Shown here piece after piece: positions 1 through 14,900 of a stretch of 64,000 nucleotides of DNA. The notes beneath the pieces were generated by a model. The model ran no database searches. It was not told the DNA's origin and saw nothing but the letters and a program-made list of their open reading frames with translations. The DNA comes from Trichoplax sp. H2. Its lineage: Eukaryota; Placozoa; Uniplacotomia; Trichoplacea. The stretch is from contig NOWV01000222.1 of NCBI GenBank assembly GCA_003344405.1, positions 47,428-111,427 on the forward strand, read 5' to 3'. The translations under genes and the position numbers were made by a program. Position 1 is the stretch's first letter. The number at the start of each line of letters is the position of its first letter.

Positions 1-839
1 GTGTATATATATCATAATACAACTAACTCCGGTATATTTAGTTCATATTATTTATCTTAAATTTCCATGTAAGTGCTATTACAGCCGTCTAATCACAATT
101 GCATACTCGCACTTCGTTTCATGAGGACTACATTTGCAATAATAAAACTTAAGCAATAGCAATTCTAATAGATTTCTCGAATTGGTAAATAGTATAGATT
201 GCTTGAATTCCCTTTCCGCACAATAATGCAAAGAAATTCATAATGCTGTATTCTATATACGTATGTCTTAACGTAACGTTCCAGTATTGATTAGGAATCA
301 ATGAAGAAAAACAACCAAATCTAAAAGAGTATTACTTTAGTCATCACAGGTAACAATTTTATAAAGATATTCATACAGAACTGGATACGATTTTCTCCAT
401 GAATATCTTTACATCTCATTACAGCTTTTACTTTAAATTTAAATAAGTAGTTGCAATATCAAAATTATATCATTCTCACAATAAATAGTATACATATTTC
501 ATCAATTAGTCAACAGTATGCATAGATGCTTTCATAATATAACTTGTAACTGGAAAAATGAATTCTGGTTCATAAGTTTTATACTGTCTTTTCGCTTTGA
601 ATTATAAATTTACGACTTTAATATTGATCATGAACAAATTGTGAGATAGAATCAACCCCTAATTGAATTAATAGCTCTAACTAGGTTATACATCATTTTA
701 GAAATTTAGTAACCACTGTTAATTATTAACTCTATTTTGTTCGCAATAGGTTTAATCACCATGTTGGAACTATAAGTCTTAACTGACTATATGACCAGAA
801 CAATCTTTATTGTAACACTAACCATTTTAGTTATCGTAT

Positions 840-1510
840 TGTCACAAAACAGCTTTGCAACAAGTGTAAGACAGTGTAATATTGTATTCTAAGTTGATGA
901 TATATTTAGTAATGTCTACCGTAGGTGTTGTGTTCAACATGTGATAGATATACTCGTTAGAAGCTTAAGTATTAAATATAGCTAGCTTAGAAGCTGTAAT
1001 CCTTTTGAAGAGGAGCGCTACAGTGCTCACACTAGAGCTTCACATGAAAGGTGTAAACTAGCCTGTATTTGAGATGCTAATACTGAAGTGTGTAGTAAGT
1101 AAGGTCCTAAGACTGTAAACGCGGAAAGGTATATAAGCGAGTAGTTTAGTATAGTAAGTTAGTTCTTTCTCGTTAGAGGTCCTCAGCTAATTGATTACGT
1201 TGTATCTTCGTAAAGGAGGTTTTGTTCAATAAATCTTAATTTACTAAAGTTTTTTGAAGATTCTTGATCTATCAACCTCACAACAAGATAACGTAATATA
1301 CGATCAATAAGTCAATTCCTTGAACCACGTATCAAGGAACGATATCTGCACTATCACAAACACTTTTGCTCTACTAGCAGACTACACAGAGACTTAAACG
1401 CCTCGTATTTTACGTTAAACACTAAGTTTGAGAAACCACTTTATTACACGATATACTGCATTTATATACTATTCCTTAATAGTTCATGAGTCATCGAATA
1501 CAATTAACAT
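840..1510. repeat. diverged relative of the foldback element
   Basis: At about 845-865 a TGTCACAAAACAGC-like terminus resembles the end of the intact element at 1,758. At about 1,375-1,500 a stretch matches the middle of that element's left arm (acgcct...acgttaaac...actttatt...tatatact...agtcatc). At about 1,130-1,160 (gtatataagcgag) the orientation is that of the right arm. The parts are rearranged and degenerate, so this is best read as an older, broken copy or nested copies. Confidence 0.45.
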
Positions 1511-1757
1511 TAGAATCATTTACTGAATTAGATATTAATTTTAGCTACTGCTCCCTTAATGCAGACAACAGTATTTACGAACATAGACATGTGATTACTA
1601 ATACAGAATAGTCAGATACGATATGTCCTATCACGGAACATTTCTACGATAATTTACAATCTACCATAAGTTAATTACAATCACAATGATTCGAACTATA
1701 AGTAGATGATTTGCATTCCCTATTATAACTATTAATTTCAGTATGTGTATAAGTGTC

Positions 1758-3176
1758 TGTCACAAACCAGCTTCGTGACAAGAATAACGTTAAACAAATC
1801 TCTAAATTACTATAGTCTTCTGGAATTCAGTATCCCTTAACTACCTCACAAGAATTTAGACGCCTTTGACTCTACGTTAAACTCAACTAGACAATTGAGA
1901 ACTGCTTTATTCAACTATCTGACGGGCTTATATACCCTTCTACAGCTGCTAACATTCACAAGTCATCTTATAAAAATACTTAGGTGAGAACAACTACTAA
2001 CTAGTTTTTCACAGTCGGACTACAATATGTCCATTCACAGAATCATTTCAGTACACATTACAGCACAGCATTAAATTTACTGTAACACATTTATAATTAG
2101 AGTAATTTTTATTGTAAGGAACTAGATGTAATATATTATCACTATATTATATTAACCAAATTTAGATATCTATTTCTTCACGGTAGTTCGTACCGTGACA
2201 GTGTCACTGTCATAAAAAGCCAGTGCTATATTAAAACATAGTATATCCAAATTAGAAATTAACTAAATAAGGATAGGCTAACAGAATTATCCAAACATAG
2301 ATATTTCTACTCTAATACAGTACATAATACTGTCACACGTATACTTTAAAATTTCTTTACTCAGAAATTATTAATAAGAAGACTTTTCTTTTATATAGAT
2401 TAATATCAATTCCGTAAACAACATGATACACCTATCCGAGCAATATTTAAATAACTAATTGGACAATAAATTATGTTTTGAGTCTCTTATCGAATCAGTT
2501 ATTTTCTATGCTGAATCGATATTTTTCGATATTTTTAAGATAAGGAGTAATTTTAGTAGAGCGATAATATACGATCAGAAAAAGATTCGATTCGGCAATG
2601 TACTTGTGTCACGGTACAAACCACTGTGAAGAGTAAATAACTAAATTTAGTGTTTAACATTTATATGTGGAGATAACTCATAATGACTTACAGTAAGAAT
2701 TACGGTAGTTATTATTTTGTTGCGGTAAATTATGTTGCATTGTAATAAGAGTTCTAATGTGGTAACTAATATTAATTGATGATAGCGTTATGTCTTTAAC
2801 GCTTGTGATGAAATTCCTGAAGATATTCAATTGTAGGTGATACTATAAATGATTCTGTGTGTGGACATACTGTAGTCTAATTATTTAGAATCGTTCAGTA
2901 TACAGTATGTCCAAAATCACGAATAATGTCAGTATTAATTTAGCTATCCAATATGAGCTAAATTTCATGAACTGTTATGACTCATACATGATAGCTGCCG
3001 AAGGGTATTTAAGCTCGGCAGATAGTTGAATAAAAGAAGAGTTTTATAGTTGTTTTAATGTAGAAGCAAAGGCGTCTAAATTCTTGTGATGTAGTTAAGG
3101 GATACTAAATCCTAGAGACTATAGTAATTTAGAGATTTGTTTTACGTTATCTTTGCCACGAAGCTGGTTTGTGACA
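1758..3176. mobile_element. foldback / MITE-like element with long inverted repeats
   Basis: The left end starts TGTCACAAACCAGCTTCGTG and the right end is its reverse complement. The outer arms match for about 170 bp (1,758-1,930 against 3,005-3,176) with only scattered mismatches. Further inside, collinear inverted matches continue at about 1,943-1,975 against 2,978-3,010, and at about 2,023-2,063 against 2,846-2,886, so the arms together reach about 300 bp each around a central loop. No open frame for a transposase is present, so this looks non-autonomous. A clear target-site duplication could not be read, because the similarity continues a few bases beyond the TGTCAC end. Family assignment is not possible by eye. 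Confidence 0.75.
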
Positions 3177-5945
3177 ACTTGTACGAATCATTATATAATA
3201 AAGTACTATTTCTAGCCCTACTCTGAATTCGTCTCACAGTATAACGGTTAAAAGCAGCTTTTAACTAAAAATTATTGTTGAATATTACAGTAGTAAACTT
3301 AGGCTTTATAAGTCCATAGATTTATTTATGCATTCCTATAATTAATAATGTCTCATAACGAGAGATCTCTAGCCTTGCATGATTGTCATATCTCACTCTA
3401 AGCCCATTATACTCTAATTACAGAGATATGCTGATATCGTCTACTGAGACGTCTTGCATTCTGACTTAAGGTTACAGCTATCGCCTCCAAAATTATCCGC
3501 AAGCTGCATACGACCATCTTAACACCTAAATGAAATCCTTAGCACCACTGGCCTACGCGGGTCTAGCCCTGTCATCTTACATATAATGGCCAGGGATCTG
3601 ACATGGAGCCTATTTTCTACACACAAATATTTATATTCGTATATATTTTATAATTCATAAGGATATACACAGACGAATATTCTATTGTACTAATCATTGA
3701 TGATTTCTATATCTAATGTAACTGATGATTACATTATTTAATACTAGAGTAATTGCAATACATTTTAATAGCTACTGTATTTATAAATTCAGTTACTACT
3801 TATCGTTAATTACGGTAACTAATTAATGAATTACTGTAAGATGATATTAACTTAATTTTATATATTACTTTCTGCCTCATTTATTAATCTTGCAGGCCGA
3901 TCTTGGTTATTACGATTAGATTGATGACTTATCTAATTTTCTAACGTAAGCTTTGATTACTTATTAATTTGTTCGTTTGTTTAAAATGAAAATTATTTCA
4001 AAACTAAATTTAAGAGTTAACCTTTATCTCAGATTGGCTCGTTACTCTAATGTAGCCTTCACTAAATAAATAATTTCAATATGATATTATATGTGTAGAC
4101 TGAAAATTGTTTGTCAACTTGTATTAAGAATATTATATTGGAATCGCTTTTGAGATCTGCTTTTAAGTCTGCTAATCATCAACCCTTCGTGCATCAAACT
4201 AATTGTACGTACTGAAAAAAACCAAAAGCTTTCTTCCCTTTGTTACTTAAATTAATCTCAATGGTCTTAGGAGAGCCATTCTTAGAATTTTAAAGTTAAA
4301 AATACCTTTAAACTTTATTTCTACTGTTATAATAACTTGACTGGATTTCGTACTTGGACGGTAATAACCATTCTCATAAATGCTGCTTAATTTCAAAATA
4401 AAGTTTCCTGAGATTCGTAACACTATTGAACATATTTCTATTAGTAATGGTTCAAAGTTAATTCTTGATTATAATTAAGGTACGATATAGTCAAGACCGA
4501 CTATATCATTCACCTAAGGTTGCTTCCCTTTACAGTATTCATTCCTTTCATTTGGACTATTTACACAGTAAATTGATCCTTATTTGATTATCGAAATATT
4601 TATTTCAATACTTTAGCATCAAAATTCCAAAGAAAAATACACTTACATCAATTTTAATAGCATCCTTTATTGAAAATGCACGCAAGTCTCTCATACTTAA
4701 TTGTTAGATTGATCTTAACACGTGTTTTTAATTTTAAACTTTTTTTTTAATTATATCATGATCCTCGGTGACGCTGCATTTATATTTATTTTCAATTTAT
4801 CATAGGACCGTCGATGATATAATAGTAATCTCCCACAAATTAGCACGCGTACAATTTACGATTACTTTGTAGATCAGTAATTGAAATGGCATATCTTAAT
4901 ATAACACGCTGATTAAAAATTTGTAGTAGATGGTAATTACCATAGTGAATTATCAATAGCCTTAAATATTCAATCAGCTATTACTATTAATAATGAAAAC
5001 TTCTGTCTTTTCTACTATGCAAAGGTCGTCTACACATGAAAACCTTTTTAGTCTGTGGAATTTTTGAATTGTTAATATTTGATTTATAATCTTTATGAAC
5101 TAATATTCTCATCTTATTATTTACTGTACATTACTAACGCCTAAATATTTATATTTGTTTCTTATTTCCTTAAGTTGATTTTCAACGAGCTTGTAGCAAA
5201 ATTATTACTAAAACTGTAATGTAAATTATTAATGATTTTTAGACTCTTGTACATTACAAAGTCTTTACTAGCAAGGCCAATTAGGGGAATACATCGCTGT
5301 TTACGGTAGCATATGCAATTATTATAAAGTTAACCTACACTGCAAGCAATTAATGCTTTTCCATTAAGATATCTAAATTAAAGCAAGTGATTACGATACC
5401 ATTTCTGGGTTTGAAGTTCCATTGAATCATTTTTATAATAACTTAATGCCCAAATGTATAAATTCGTTAACTTCAGCTTGTTTTATGATTTCTCTTGGGA
5501 TTGCATGATATACATCAAATAATCTTCACTAAGATCATTCGGAATATCAAATGTGTGCTATATGAATAAGATTATGGGATTAAGTTAAAACCAATTTTTT
5601 TTCCGTAAAGCTGTTTTAGAAAGTACATTGCGTTCCTTAAGAGTATCAGAGATTCATCAACAAAATATGACTTTACTACATTTCAATAACACTAATATTA
5701 ATCAGTGATTAATATTTAATAACGTATTGATATGCAGACCCACTTTAAACAGTAAAGTACAGAGTAGGCCTAAATTAAATATTAATTTCGTTAAAAATCA
5801 GATAATCCTCCGATTTAGCCGTACCTTACTATCAAATCTTTGAACGTTTTGTATGGTATAGTAACCTGTGACAGTGGTATTTCAATCAGTCATTCTTGTT
5901 ATAAATGAATATAGGTAAGAATTTCATGTTTAAGCACAATTAAAT

Positions 5946-8900
5946 CTATATTCTGTTACCATCTGTGGTGACGTCGCTGGTACTTTTACTTGTACTTGAC
6001 TTTCTCACTTTTTTAATCTTTGACGATCTGTTGCTTGAGAGGCGGGATCGATATTCCGAATTGTTCTAGTAGACAAAATATATTTTAATACCAATATAGA
6101 ATTATTCAATAGTCCTATCATAACTGAAAATTAAACTATAATAGTGACTGGGGAAGACTAAATATAAATAGTATTAACTTAAGAATTAAGATAGGCGATC
6201 TTAAATATGCTCCATATAGCCTTTTCGAATCGCGTTTTTACTATTTCATTATCATACAGTCGTTAGAGGATATCCACAACTACGTAACATAGCCTATAAT
6301 AAAGACATAGCACGATACCTTCATGCCAAAACGCATACTAGACATTATATTTTTCTTCTTTATCATTGCCTGAAAAGCAGCTTTGACCTATGATTACATA
6401 ATTTAATAAATTTTTAGTTATACAAGAATTAAGGTTATTTTAAATATTATTAGTAATGGTTTTCAAGAGATACACCAATTTATTTTGTAAAAGCTGCTAC
6501 GCTTGTATTACTGTCACATTTAGAGGATAAAGTAGTAAAGAACTGTTAAGCTTACCTCAGAATTTAGCAAGCAATGGAATATGAAAATGAAGACGCCCTT
6601 TATAAGAAAAGTAAACAGTATGGCAAATAATTAAACTTCTAGTCTATAACAAAAATAGCGACTGCTGAAGCATGCGTTATCATCTCCTAAACTTAAAAGA
6701 ATAATTACTATGATTAGAAATTTGGGTTACTGTCCTATAACAATACATTAAATTTTTCATTATAAACTGCTACGCAGTTGCTATCTATTTAAGTAAATAA
6801 ATGCTTCGTCGGGTCGATAAAACGAAAATCGTAACGTCAGATTAACCATTATCATTTATGAACAGTAATATAAATCTATCACTAGAGATCAAGGCTATTC
6901 CCAATCTTGTACTTGAGAAACCTAGTAAACTTTATGCTATTTATATTAATTTTTTATAATTTTTTAATATTAGATGTATACCATAATTATACCGAGCCAG
7001 CTAGACTAGATTTGTAGATAATAAATATAAAATTAAAATATAACGTTTTAGCCATTATAAAAATTTTAAATCACCCTATTCAGATGTACATTTTGTATCA
7101 CGACTAATATTCGATTTAATATATCAGCGAATGCCAACACATCATAACGTGATCTATCATATTATCTCTACCATCTAAAGAATTTTTCATGTATCAATTC
7201 ATGCTATTATTACTCAAATATTACTCGAATATGTCATAAATTGTCATTTATAGTAATTCATTATAACGAGCTTCGCTAGTTGCAACGTTCGTAATAATTG
7301 CAGGTAGAATGTTCCTGCTAGACTTGATAATTATAGATTTGCGACATCGTTTACAGAGCTAACGAATAGTATAAACTAAAATTTGTAACTAAGAGTATTT
7401 CATAAATTCAACACCTGGAAGGAATTCAGGAAGACAAATAAGTAAGAAAACGCAATTGTTTCCGGCGTATAAGGAATTAGGCCAAATATCCAAGTAACAC
7501 CAAGAATAGGAAACAAAATAGCCGTAGCTTTGACAATTGATCTGCACGAAAATTATAGGGTAGAAATAAATAAGTCGAATATTGTGCTATCCATAAAAGT
7601 TATGGCGATATGGATAGCAAATTTTTAGCATACATAAATAACGAATTGAATATGATAAAGTGTTGAATATAAACATACTTAGCCTTAACGAATCTATTAG
7701 AATTAATCTTTTCACCAGCTACTGTTGTCGTCGATTTTACTGTTATTCTGATCACCAGTACCATTATCAAAATGTTAATCTAATAACACAAACAGTGGTA
7801 TGCTTAAAGCTTATATCAAATTTTTTCTTGTTTTCCCATCTAACATCTTACTATAAAAATGATAATGATGGGAGCAATAAAAGACCAGATCATGCCAAAA
7901 TTATAGGATAGCCAGCAACTAAAAGATCAATATAAATGAAAGAGAAAGAAGGAGTTCACAAATTTTATATATTAATAGATCATCTACAAGCTAAGCAATA
8001 CTATGTGATCAAATATCTCACAGTTCATTAGAACCATAGTCCATGAATCGAACGATAGCTGTGATACTAACAACAATAATAGGACAGCCTATGAAATCAA
8101 GAACACAAACAAAAAAATTAACGCTCAGCTATATTATTTGTAACTAACATCTGCGGAAGATAATTTTAACAAAATCAAACTGAAGAAGCCGCTTGTACGA
8201 AGATAAAAACTGTATATATAACATTGTATACCCCATCCGATGCCAAAGTAAATTTTTAGCTTGCTCTTGTGATTGAAAACGGTCACGATAAGAAAGTATA
8301 AATGGATCGCCTCCACCAACATCCATGAAAACGTTGCCAAATAAAAGATGTGAAGGAGGATGCTACTAATTTTACAAGCAATCTATAAAGTATTCAGAAA
8401 GGCATATGAGATCAATTCGGCTTGCAACCGTCAAGAATGAACAAATTGCGCACGACGACTTTGACTTACGACATTTCCTGTAGCATTCATAGCGCCAAGC
8501 AGTGTAGATTGCGCAAGAAATAAAGCTATTAGTAGATTTTTGTGGACGACAAATCTTTCCGAATTAAGGCTAGAAGTGTTACAGAGAGAAGAATTAACTT
8601 CTTTAATAGAACATTTTTAATAATTAGTAGTATAGGTTATTTCGTTTTCAGCTAATTTTACGCTCATCCTTACTTCAAAACACCATAAATTATCATAGTA
8701 ATGACAATACAAAGCAGAGAACATCCAGTTCCAATATATGTAACCACATCTAATGCATTCAAATGAGCTTTCGACTTATTGTATACATCTTCTGTTTGCT
8801 ATTGCAACATAGAATGACGCACGTTGTAAATTAAAACATCTACTTCATCAAATTACATAAGCAACGCTGCATTTAGTAATATGTATAATTCTAGTCACTT

Positions 8901-11900
8901 GAATTGGTTGAGCCATTAATGCAAAATGTGTTAAGTGGTTGCATTGACAAATTGTGTAGGAACTACCATCTTCGATCTTTTCGCAGCCGTAAGTTGACCA
9001 ATTGCTAAGGCAATAAAGTGTGCAACGTATTATATAATGCGAACTCACATTCATGAATAAAGAAGTGAAGGTGCAATGTGTATAAGCAGCCTAATAGTAA
9101 TTATTTGATCGTTAATGTATTTATTATCAGACTATAGTCGTGCTATCTTAGGATTTTTATATAGAAGTCGTAATGCGCAATAGGTATGCACACCGTTGGC
9201 ATATCAGTTTTATTACATGATACTACTTTCGAAATTCTACCTGTCAGTAAATTATCTGACTTGGGAGTTTAATTTGATACCGTTCATAAAGGATTGAATA
9301 CTTACAGCGCCTCGGTGTCCCAAAAGGAACATTGGACTTCCTCATATTTGTATTTAACCTAATGGAGTACATACAAACATTATTGATATTTAATATTCCT
9401 TTATATTTTATTATCCAAGAAGGGAAACAATAAGTCATTAAGTAAAGGACTAGGATATGTTGTTTGCTAACCATTGTATGAGATAAGTTGAAGATAAATC
9501 CTTCGGTTGGTACGAAAAGGGAGGGTGGATTCAGAGAACAAAATAAAAGGGATGAAATTGGCTGCAGACTGATATAAAAATTAATGTCAGTGTTCTAGTA
9601 TCTTCTACACAGTACCCATTGTAAATCAAATGAAGGAAACTTTTCTTATTCTAATATCAATTTAACGTGCGAGGCAACATTTAATTTTGACAAGAAACTA
9701 AACTTAGATCCATTAATGCTTACAATTGCTACCAATAAAAACACTACGCATGCACATCATGAATTTACAAGCAGCAGTAATGTCTACCTTGTATTCTGTA
9801 GTGAGCCACCAAATACGCTATCAAAAGACTGTAGTCCAGAAATTACCTCTAGACGATCATAGCTTTCTGTAATAAGAAAGATATTTCTTTAAAAATCGAC
9901 AATCTAAAAAATTTTCTTTCAGTGATTTAACTGACTTAAGAGTACGATAAAAGCGGAATTTTCGGTTTGATATACTCTTCATGATGTATATATGATAATT
10001 TACAAGCATATATAGAATAGAATTTAGGTGTTGTTGCATTTTCATAATAGTTAAATTGGCAACACTGGTGCAAATTCATGAGTACTTTCGAAAAAATTAC
10101 ACTTTTTAGAGAATTCATTATTAAATTAGACATAAGCTTGACTAAGTAAAATTATAAACTGGCATAACTGTTGTGTAACTATACTTTCAAATGAAATTGA
10201 ACACTAATGTAATTGTCAATGGTAAGATTCTTACACTTCTGGAAAACAACTTAACGCAGTCATCTATTTTTAACTAATCCATCTTAAGTTGCACATCCAC
10301 ATTACGGTTTAAGAATAATTTATGTTTATTTTATAAGCGTAAAGAAAGTTCTATGTAGCATATTGTATAAATATTAAAATGAGAGTACCACTTACCATTG
10401 AATTTATTAGCCAGCCTGGGTAGAAGAAAATATGCCTTGTCATCAATGGTCGAATTAAAAAATAATTTTTCATATCTGCTGATCATATAATTTCTTCCTT
10501 TACGAATATCTACCGATAATTCTTGTACAATATAGAATAACGGTATTCAGTATAAATACCATTATAATTATTTCGCCTTCATTTATAATTTTTAATATTG
10601 TTTGAGGTACGTAAAAATACAAGATTGTCATAATCGCGATTAATGATCTACAAGGTTCATTATTTTAGGTTGCGTCATAATCGACTTCAGTAATTGAATT
10701 GCTTTCTCATTTTTAATGTTAATGATAAATTGCTTTACCTAAATTATCGTCTTTAATATCAACCTTATCACCAACACCATATGGTCTCGCTATTTCAATT
10801 CCCAACGAATCTAGATTTCTGATTAATTCCGTGGCTAAGTCTTTTCTTTGCTTCTAGAATTTGTAATTAAATAATATTTCATTGACTTAATGTATAATTT
10901 TTAAGATAAAAATGATGATAATGCACAAATCCTTAGTCACTAATCTTAAAAGCTATAGTAGCCTATAACTTTATTCAATATTTCAGGCCTATAGAAATAC
11001 TAAGGCAGATTACTTCTTTTATCAGCAGCCAGAAACAGCGTATTGATTAAATATTTCAACTAGCAATCTGTATTATAGAGTGCCTGAAATTTCTTCATTT
11101 GTATAAACTTCTTATCCAAGATTAAATAACGTAACACGTCTTTCCAAGTAAATTTACTAATTCTGACTCGAACTTATACTAACAGTAAAATTTTCATTCT
11201 CTTTGAATCCGATTATCAATCCAGTTAAGCATTAGCTACGAATCATTTTATTTTTTAATCTATGAATTAATATTTGCATACCGTTTCCCTACTTCTGAAA
11301 TAAACTGGAAGATATCTCAAAACCCTGGTGTACTTCTGCAAAAGTATTGTTTGGTTTATCCACATGAATCATATTCATGGAATTACAAAGACGGTATTAC
11401 AATGAAATGACAAAATTTCTACCTTAAGTAATTCATTCTTGATATTACTATCTAGCGATTTGATATTAACGGATTTTATCATTTTTGGTAAGAGGCGTAA
11501 CAATTGTTGTAAGTTTCCCAGCGAAACATTATTTTCGTGATGTAAAACGTTTATAGTCGCAGTCAAGATTTCTTGAGCAAATTTTTCTGCTACCTTACGA
11601 CCAATTCGCGTGTTTTTCCGAACCTACAAGTACGACAAAACGGCGACGAAAATTGAATAGTTACGGTAATATGTATGACTTTGTTTGTTGAAATAGTAAA
11701 CATTAAATCTATATTCTTTTGTAATTATAGTAAAAATCTTTTGATCGATCTACTTCAATGCAAAATGCTTGCTTACTATATAAGTAATCGCTTTAATTGA
11801 TGTTAAATCATGCGTATAGGCAGCCCCAGCTGAATAATTTGAGTTTGTAGGATCTGCAAAACCGGGAAAATTATTTGCATAAAAATTCATTCAGTAAATA

Positions 11901-14900
11901 AAATCAGATGTCTAAAGATCATAAGTTTGATTGTTATTAAATAGACAATAAGTAAATCCATGCACGACAATTACAGCCGCTGCTGGCAAAAAAAGGTACG
12001 CGATGATATGGTAGACAATGGCGAACTATCAATACACAGTAATACTGTCATTATAACGGATTCCTGCTCCCTCACTATGCATCGCGTGTTGCCATAAATA
12101 AATTAAATTAAAGGATATTTACCATAAGGCTTAAAATACAGTTGCTTAAGGCTTTCATAACAAACTAAAGGTATTCTAATTCACAATAGCAAACCGCCAG
12201 CTTTAGTAAGAGTCAAATAACCAATTTGGTTCGGTAAAGTAAGCAGTACGCATGAATAGCTTACCAATTGTTAAATTTGATAATGAATTGATTGATGAAG
12301 ATGGTGATGTCGATGGCTCTGCAAAATAGAATGGCAATGGTATTACTGTAGAACCGATTTGAGCTGCTATGCTTAGCGTAGCTATTTTCGCAGAGATTCT
12401 GTAAATTTATGCTATAGGTGATAGGATTATCGTCTGATAATATAATCAATATAGTCGTTTACAATTGAGTTTCATATTAGCGTACAGCTTACAGCGTTGC
12501 GCTGTTCACCGTGACATGTGGCGAAATAGTGCGATTTTATCAATATACTCAAAGTGCAATATTTGCTTACTTTTGAAGGGTGTAACTTTGACGCCGGTGG
12601 TAAATTTGGTAGTTGCAGCTTGAACACTAGAGCGCGTCGACATCATTCCTTGGGATGTGGTACTTATTCCACTACTAGATGCAAAAGGGCTTCCTACTGG
12701 TGCTTTAGACGTGGTTTTAACCGATTGGGTAGTTGCAATAAGAAGAGTGGTTATTTCTGTTGTTGTTTTGGGATTAGTTACTAACTCTGTAGCTTGTGCA
12801 GTTGTATTCTGCATCAAATCTGAAGAAGTAGTGGCTGTACTAGGTTGTGCAACGCTCGTATTGGTACCTATGGCAATTAGGGAAGTATTACTTATGATCG
12901 TATCGGAAGATGATGTGGATGCTGGTGAAGATGGTTGGGTGGTTTCCGAAGACAGATCTCCACTTGTAGTTGTAGCTTCTCGTATCGGATCTTTTGTAGA
13001 GATAGCAGGTGCCTTAGAAATCACTCCTATATAATAGTGGTCAATTTAATCGTTGTTATTACAATCGTCAGCTGTATTCATATCGTCAATATATCATCAC
13101 GAAAGGGTTATCTATCCTATTTCTACCTGTTGTTGCCGGTACACTAGTAGTACTAATTCGATCTGTTGTAGTTTCTACGCTGATAGAAGAGAGCGTTCCT
13201 GTAACGGTTTGATGACTGCCCTGATTGCTGGTTGTTGCTTGTTCTACGGTCGAAGTTGTAATTAAATCTTCTGTCGTTGCCTCTTTGGCCATGTCAGTTG
13301 TAGAGTTGAAGACTGTTGCATGGCTTGCTTCCATGGCAACATCAGTTGTAACCTCTGTTCCAATTGCATTTGTACTTTGTACTGTCATGGATTGGGTAGC
13401 TGTTCCTGCTATTGCGTTGGTTGTATTTGTCTCCGTATTTACTGCTGCTGTTGATCCTGCAACTGTACTAGCAACTTCTTCTGTCGTGGCATTGCTTGAG
13501 GATACATTCGCTGCTTCAGAAGTAGCTGCAGCCATCGTTTCTGTCGTCTCTTGGGTGATTTTTTCTCTCGTTATTGCTTCAGTTGTTGCTCCTGTCGCCA
13601 TTTCAGTCGTTGTATTAGTAGTTGGATAACTTATAGTTTCATTTGTAGGCTGAGTCGTTGCTTTAGCTGTAGTTTCATCTGTGGTTTCAACTGTAGTCTC
13701 TATCGTAGCTCCTGTTGCAGGCTCAGTCGTAGCGTCAGTTATTGCGTTACGTGTGTCATCGGTTGACGTATCTATTGTTGCCGTCATTGCAGGTTCAGTA
13801 GTTGTTGCTACAGTTGCATCGGTTGTAGTATCCGTTTTCGCATCTGTAGTTGCTTCAGTTAAAGTGTCAGCTGTGGCCACACTAGTGCCCGCAGATAGAG
13901 CTCCATTTGTGACTTCAGCGGTTATTGCAGAGGTTATTTCATTTGTTATTCCAGTTGTTCCTTCTGCTGTTGTTTCTGATGTGGCTTCAGTTGTGGTTTC
14001 TGTTGTAGCTTCTGAAGTAGCTTCTGTTGTAGCTTCCGATGTTGCTTCTGTTGTAGCTTCAGTCGTAGCTTCAGTCGTAGCTTCAGTCGTAGCTTCTGTT
14101 ATCGCTTCAGTAGCTGTTTCTGTTGTAGCCTCAGTTGTCGCTTCACTCGTAGCTTCTGTTGTAGCTTCTGCTGTAGTAACTGTTGTAGCTTCTGTTGTAG
14201 CTTCTGTCGTAGCAACTGTTGTCGCTTCAGTTGTCGCTTCAGTTGTCGCTTCAGTTGTCGCTTCAGTTGTCGCTTCAGTTGTCGCTTCAGTTGTCGTTTC
14301 AGTTGTCGCTTCAGTTGTCGCTTCAGTTGTCGCTTCAGTTGTCGCTTCAGTTGTCGCTTCAGTTGTCGCTTCGGTTGTCGCTTCGGTTGTCACTTCAGTT
14401 GTCACTTCAGTTGTCGCTTCAGTTGTCGCTTCAGTTGTCGCTTCAGTTGTCGCTTCAGTTGTCGCTTCTGTTGTCGCTTCTGTTGTAGTCTCAGTGGTAG
14501 CTTGAGTTGTGACGGCCGTCGTAGCTCCAGCATCGTCTATCAATTTTTTAGTTGTACTTATTTAGTTATTTTAAATCGAATAATTATAATTAAGGATTGA
14601 AAATGGTGTAGCGCTTAGTTGAAAAGATAATTTTTAGCATAGAACTCTATAATATCATAATTATATTCAATTTTCCGCAAATTGAAAATGCGAGTATATA
14701 AATTGTAGTTCATGTTGGACCGCTAAATATTGTATCAATTCATGACCTCACCCTTTAAATCACTATTTGTGGTTAGTCATTTACCTACCTACTTCACATA
14801 TATATCTTACACTAAAAGAACAGTCGATGTCCCTCCAGTACCAGGTGATGGATGGATAAAGATTACACTGATAAACAACACATTTTTGCGACGTAGAAAA

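Larger units (their letters stand above)
1..5945. other. AT-rich gene-free stretch
   Basis: I see no convincing coding exon, no long open frame and no tRNA or rRNA gene here. The stretch holds a clear foldback element and a diverged relative (listed separately) in its first 3.2 kb. A slightly GC-richer island at about 3,340-3,610 has short internal inverted matches (tggcc/ggcca, ccctg/caggg) but I could not assign it to any RNA family. The rest is simple AT-rich sequence, probably intergenic. Confidence 0.6.

Noticed and set aside
3340-3610. GC-richer island considered as an RNA gene
   Set aside because: No tRNA box A/B pattern, no 5S or U-snRNA core motif could be matched.
13681-14505. 274-codon plus-strand open frame rich in Val-Ala-Ser
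   Set aside because: It is the antisense shadow of the ATTE repeat; the minus strand joins in phase to lectin and stalk exons.
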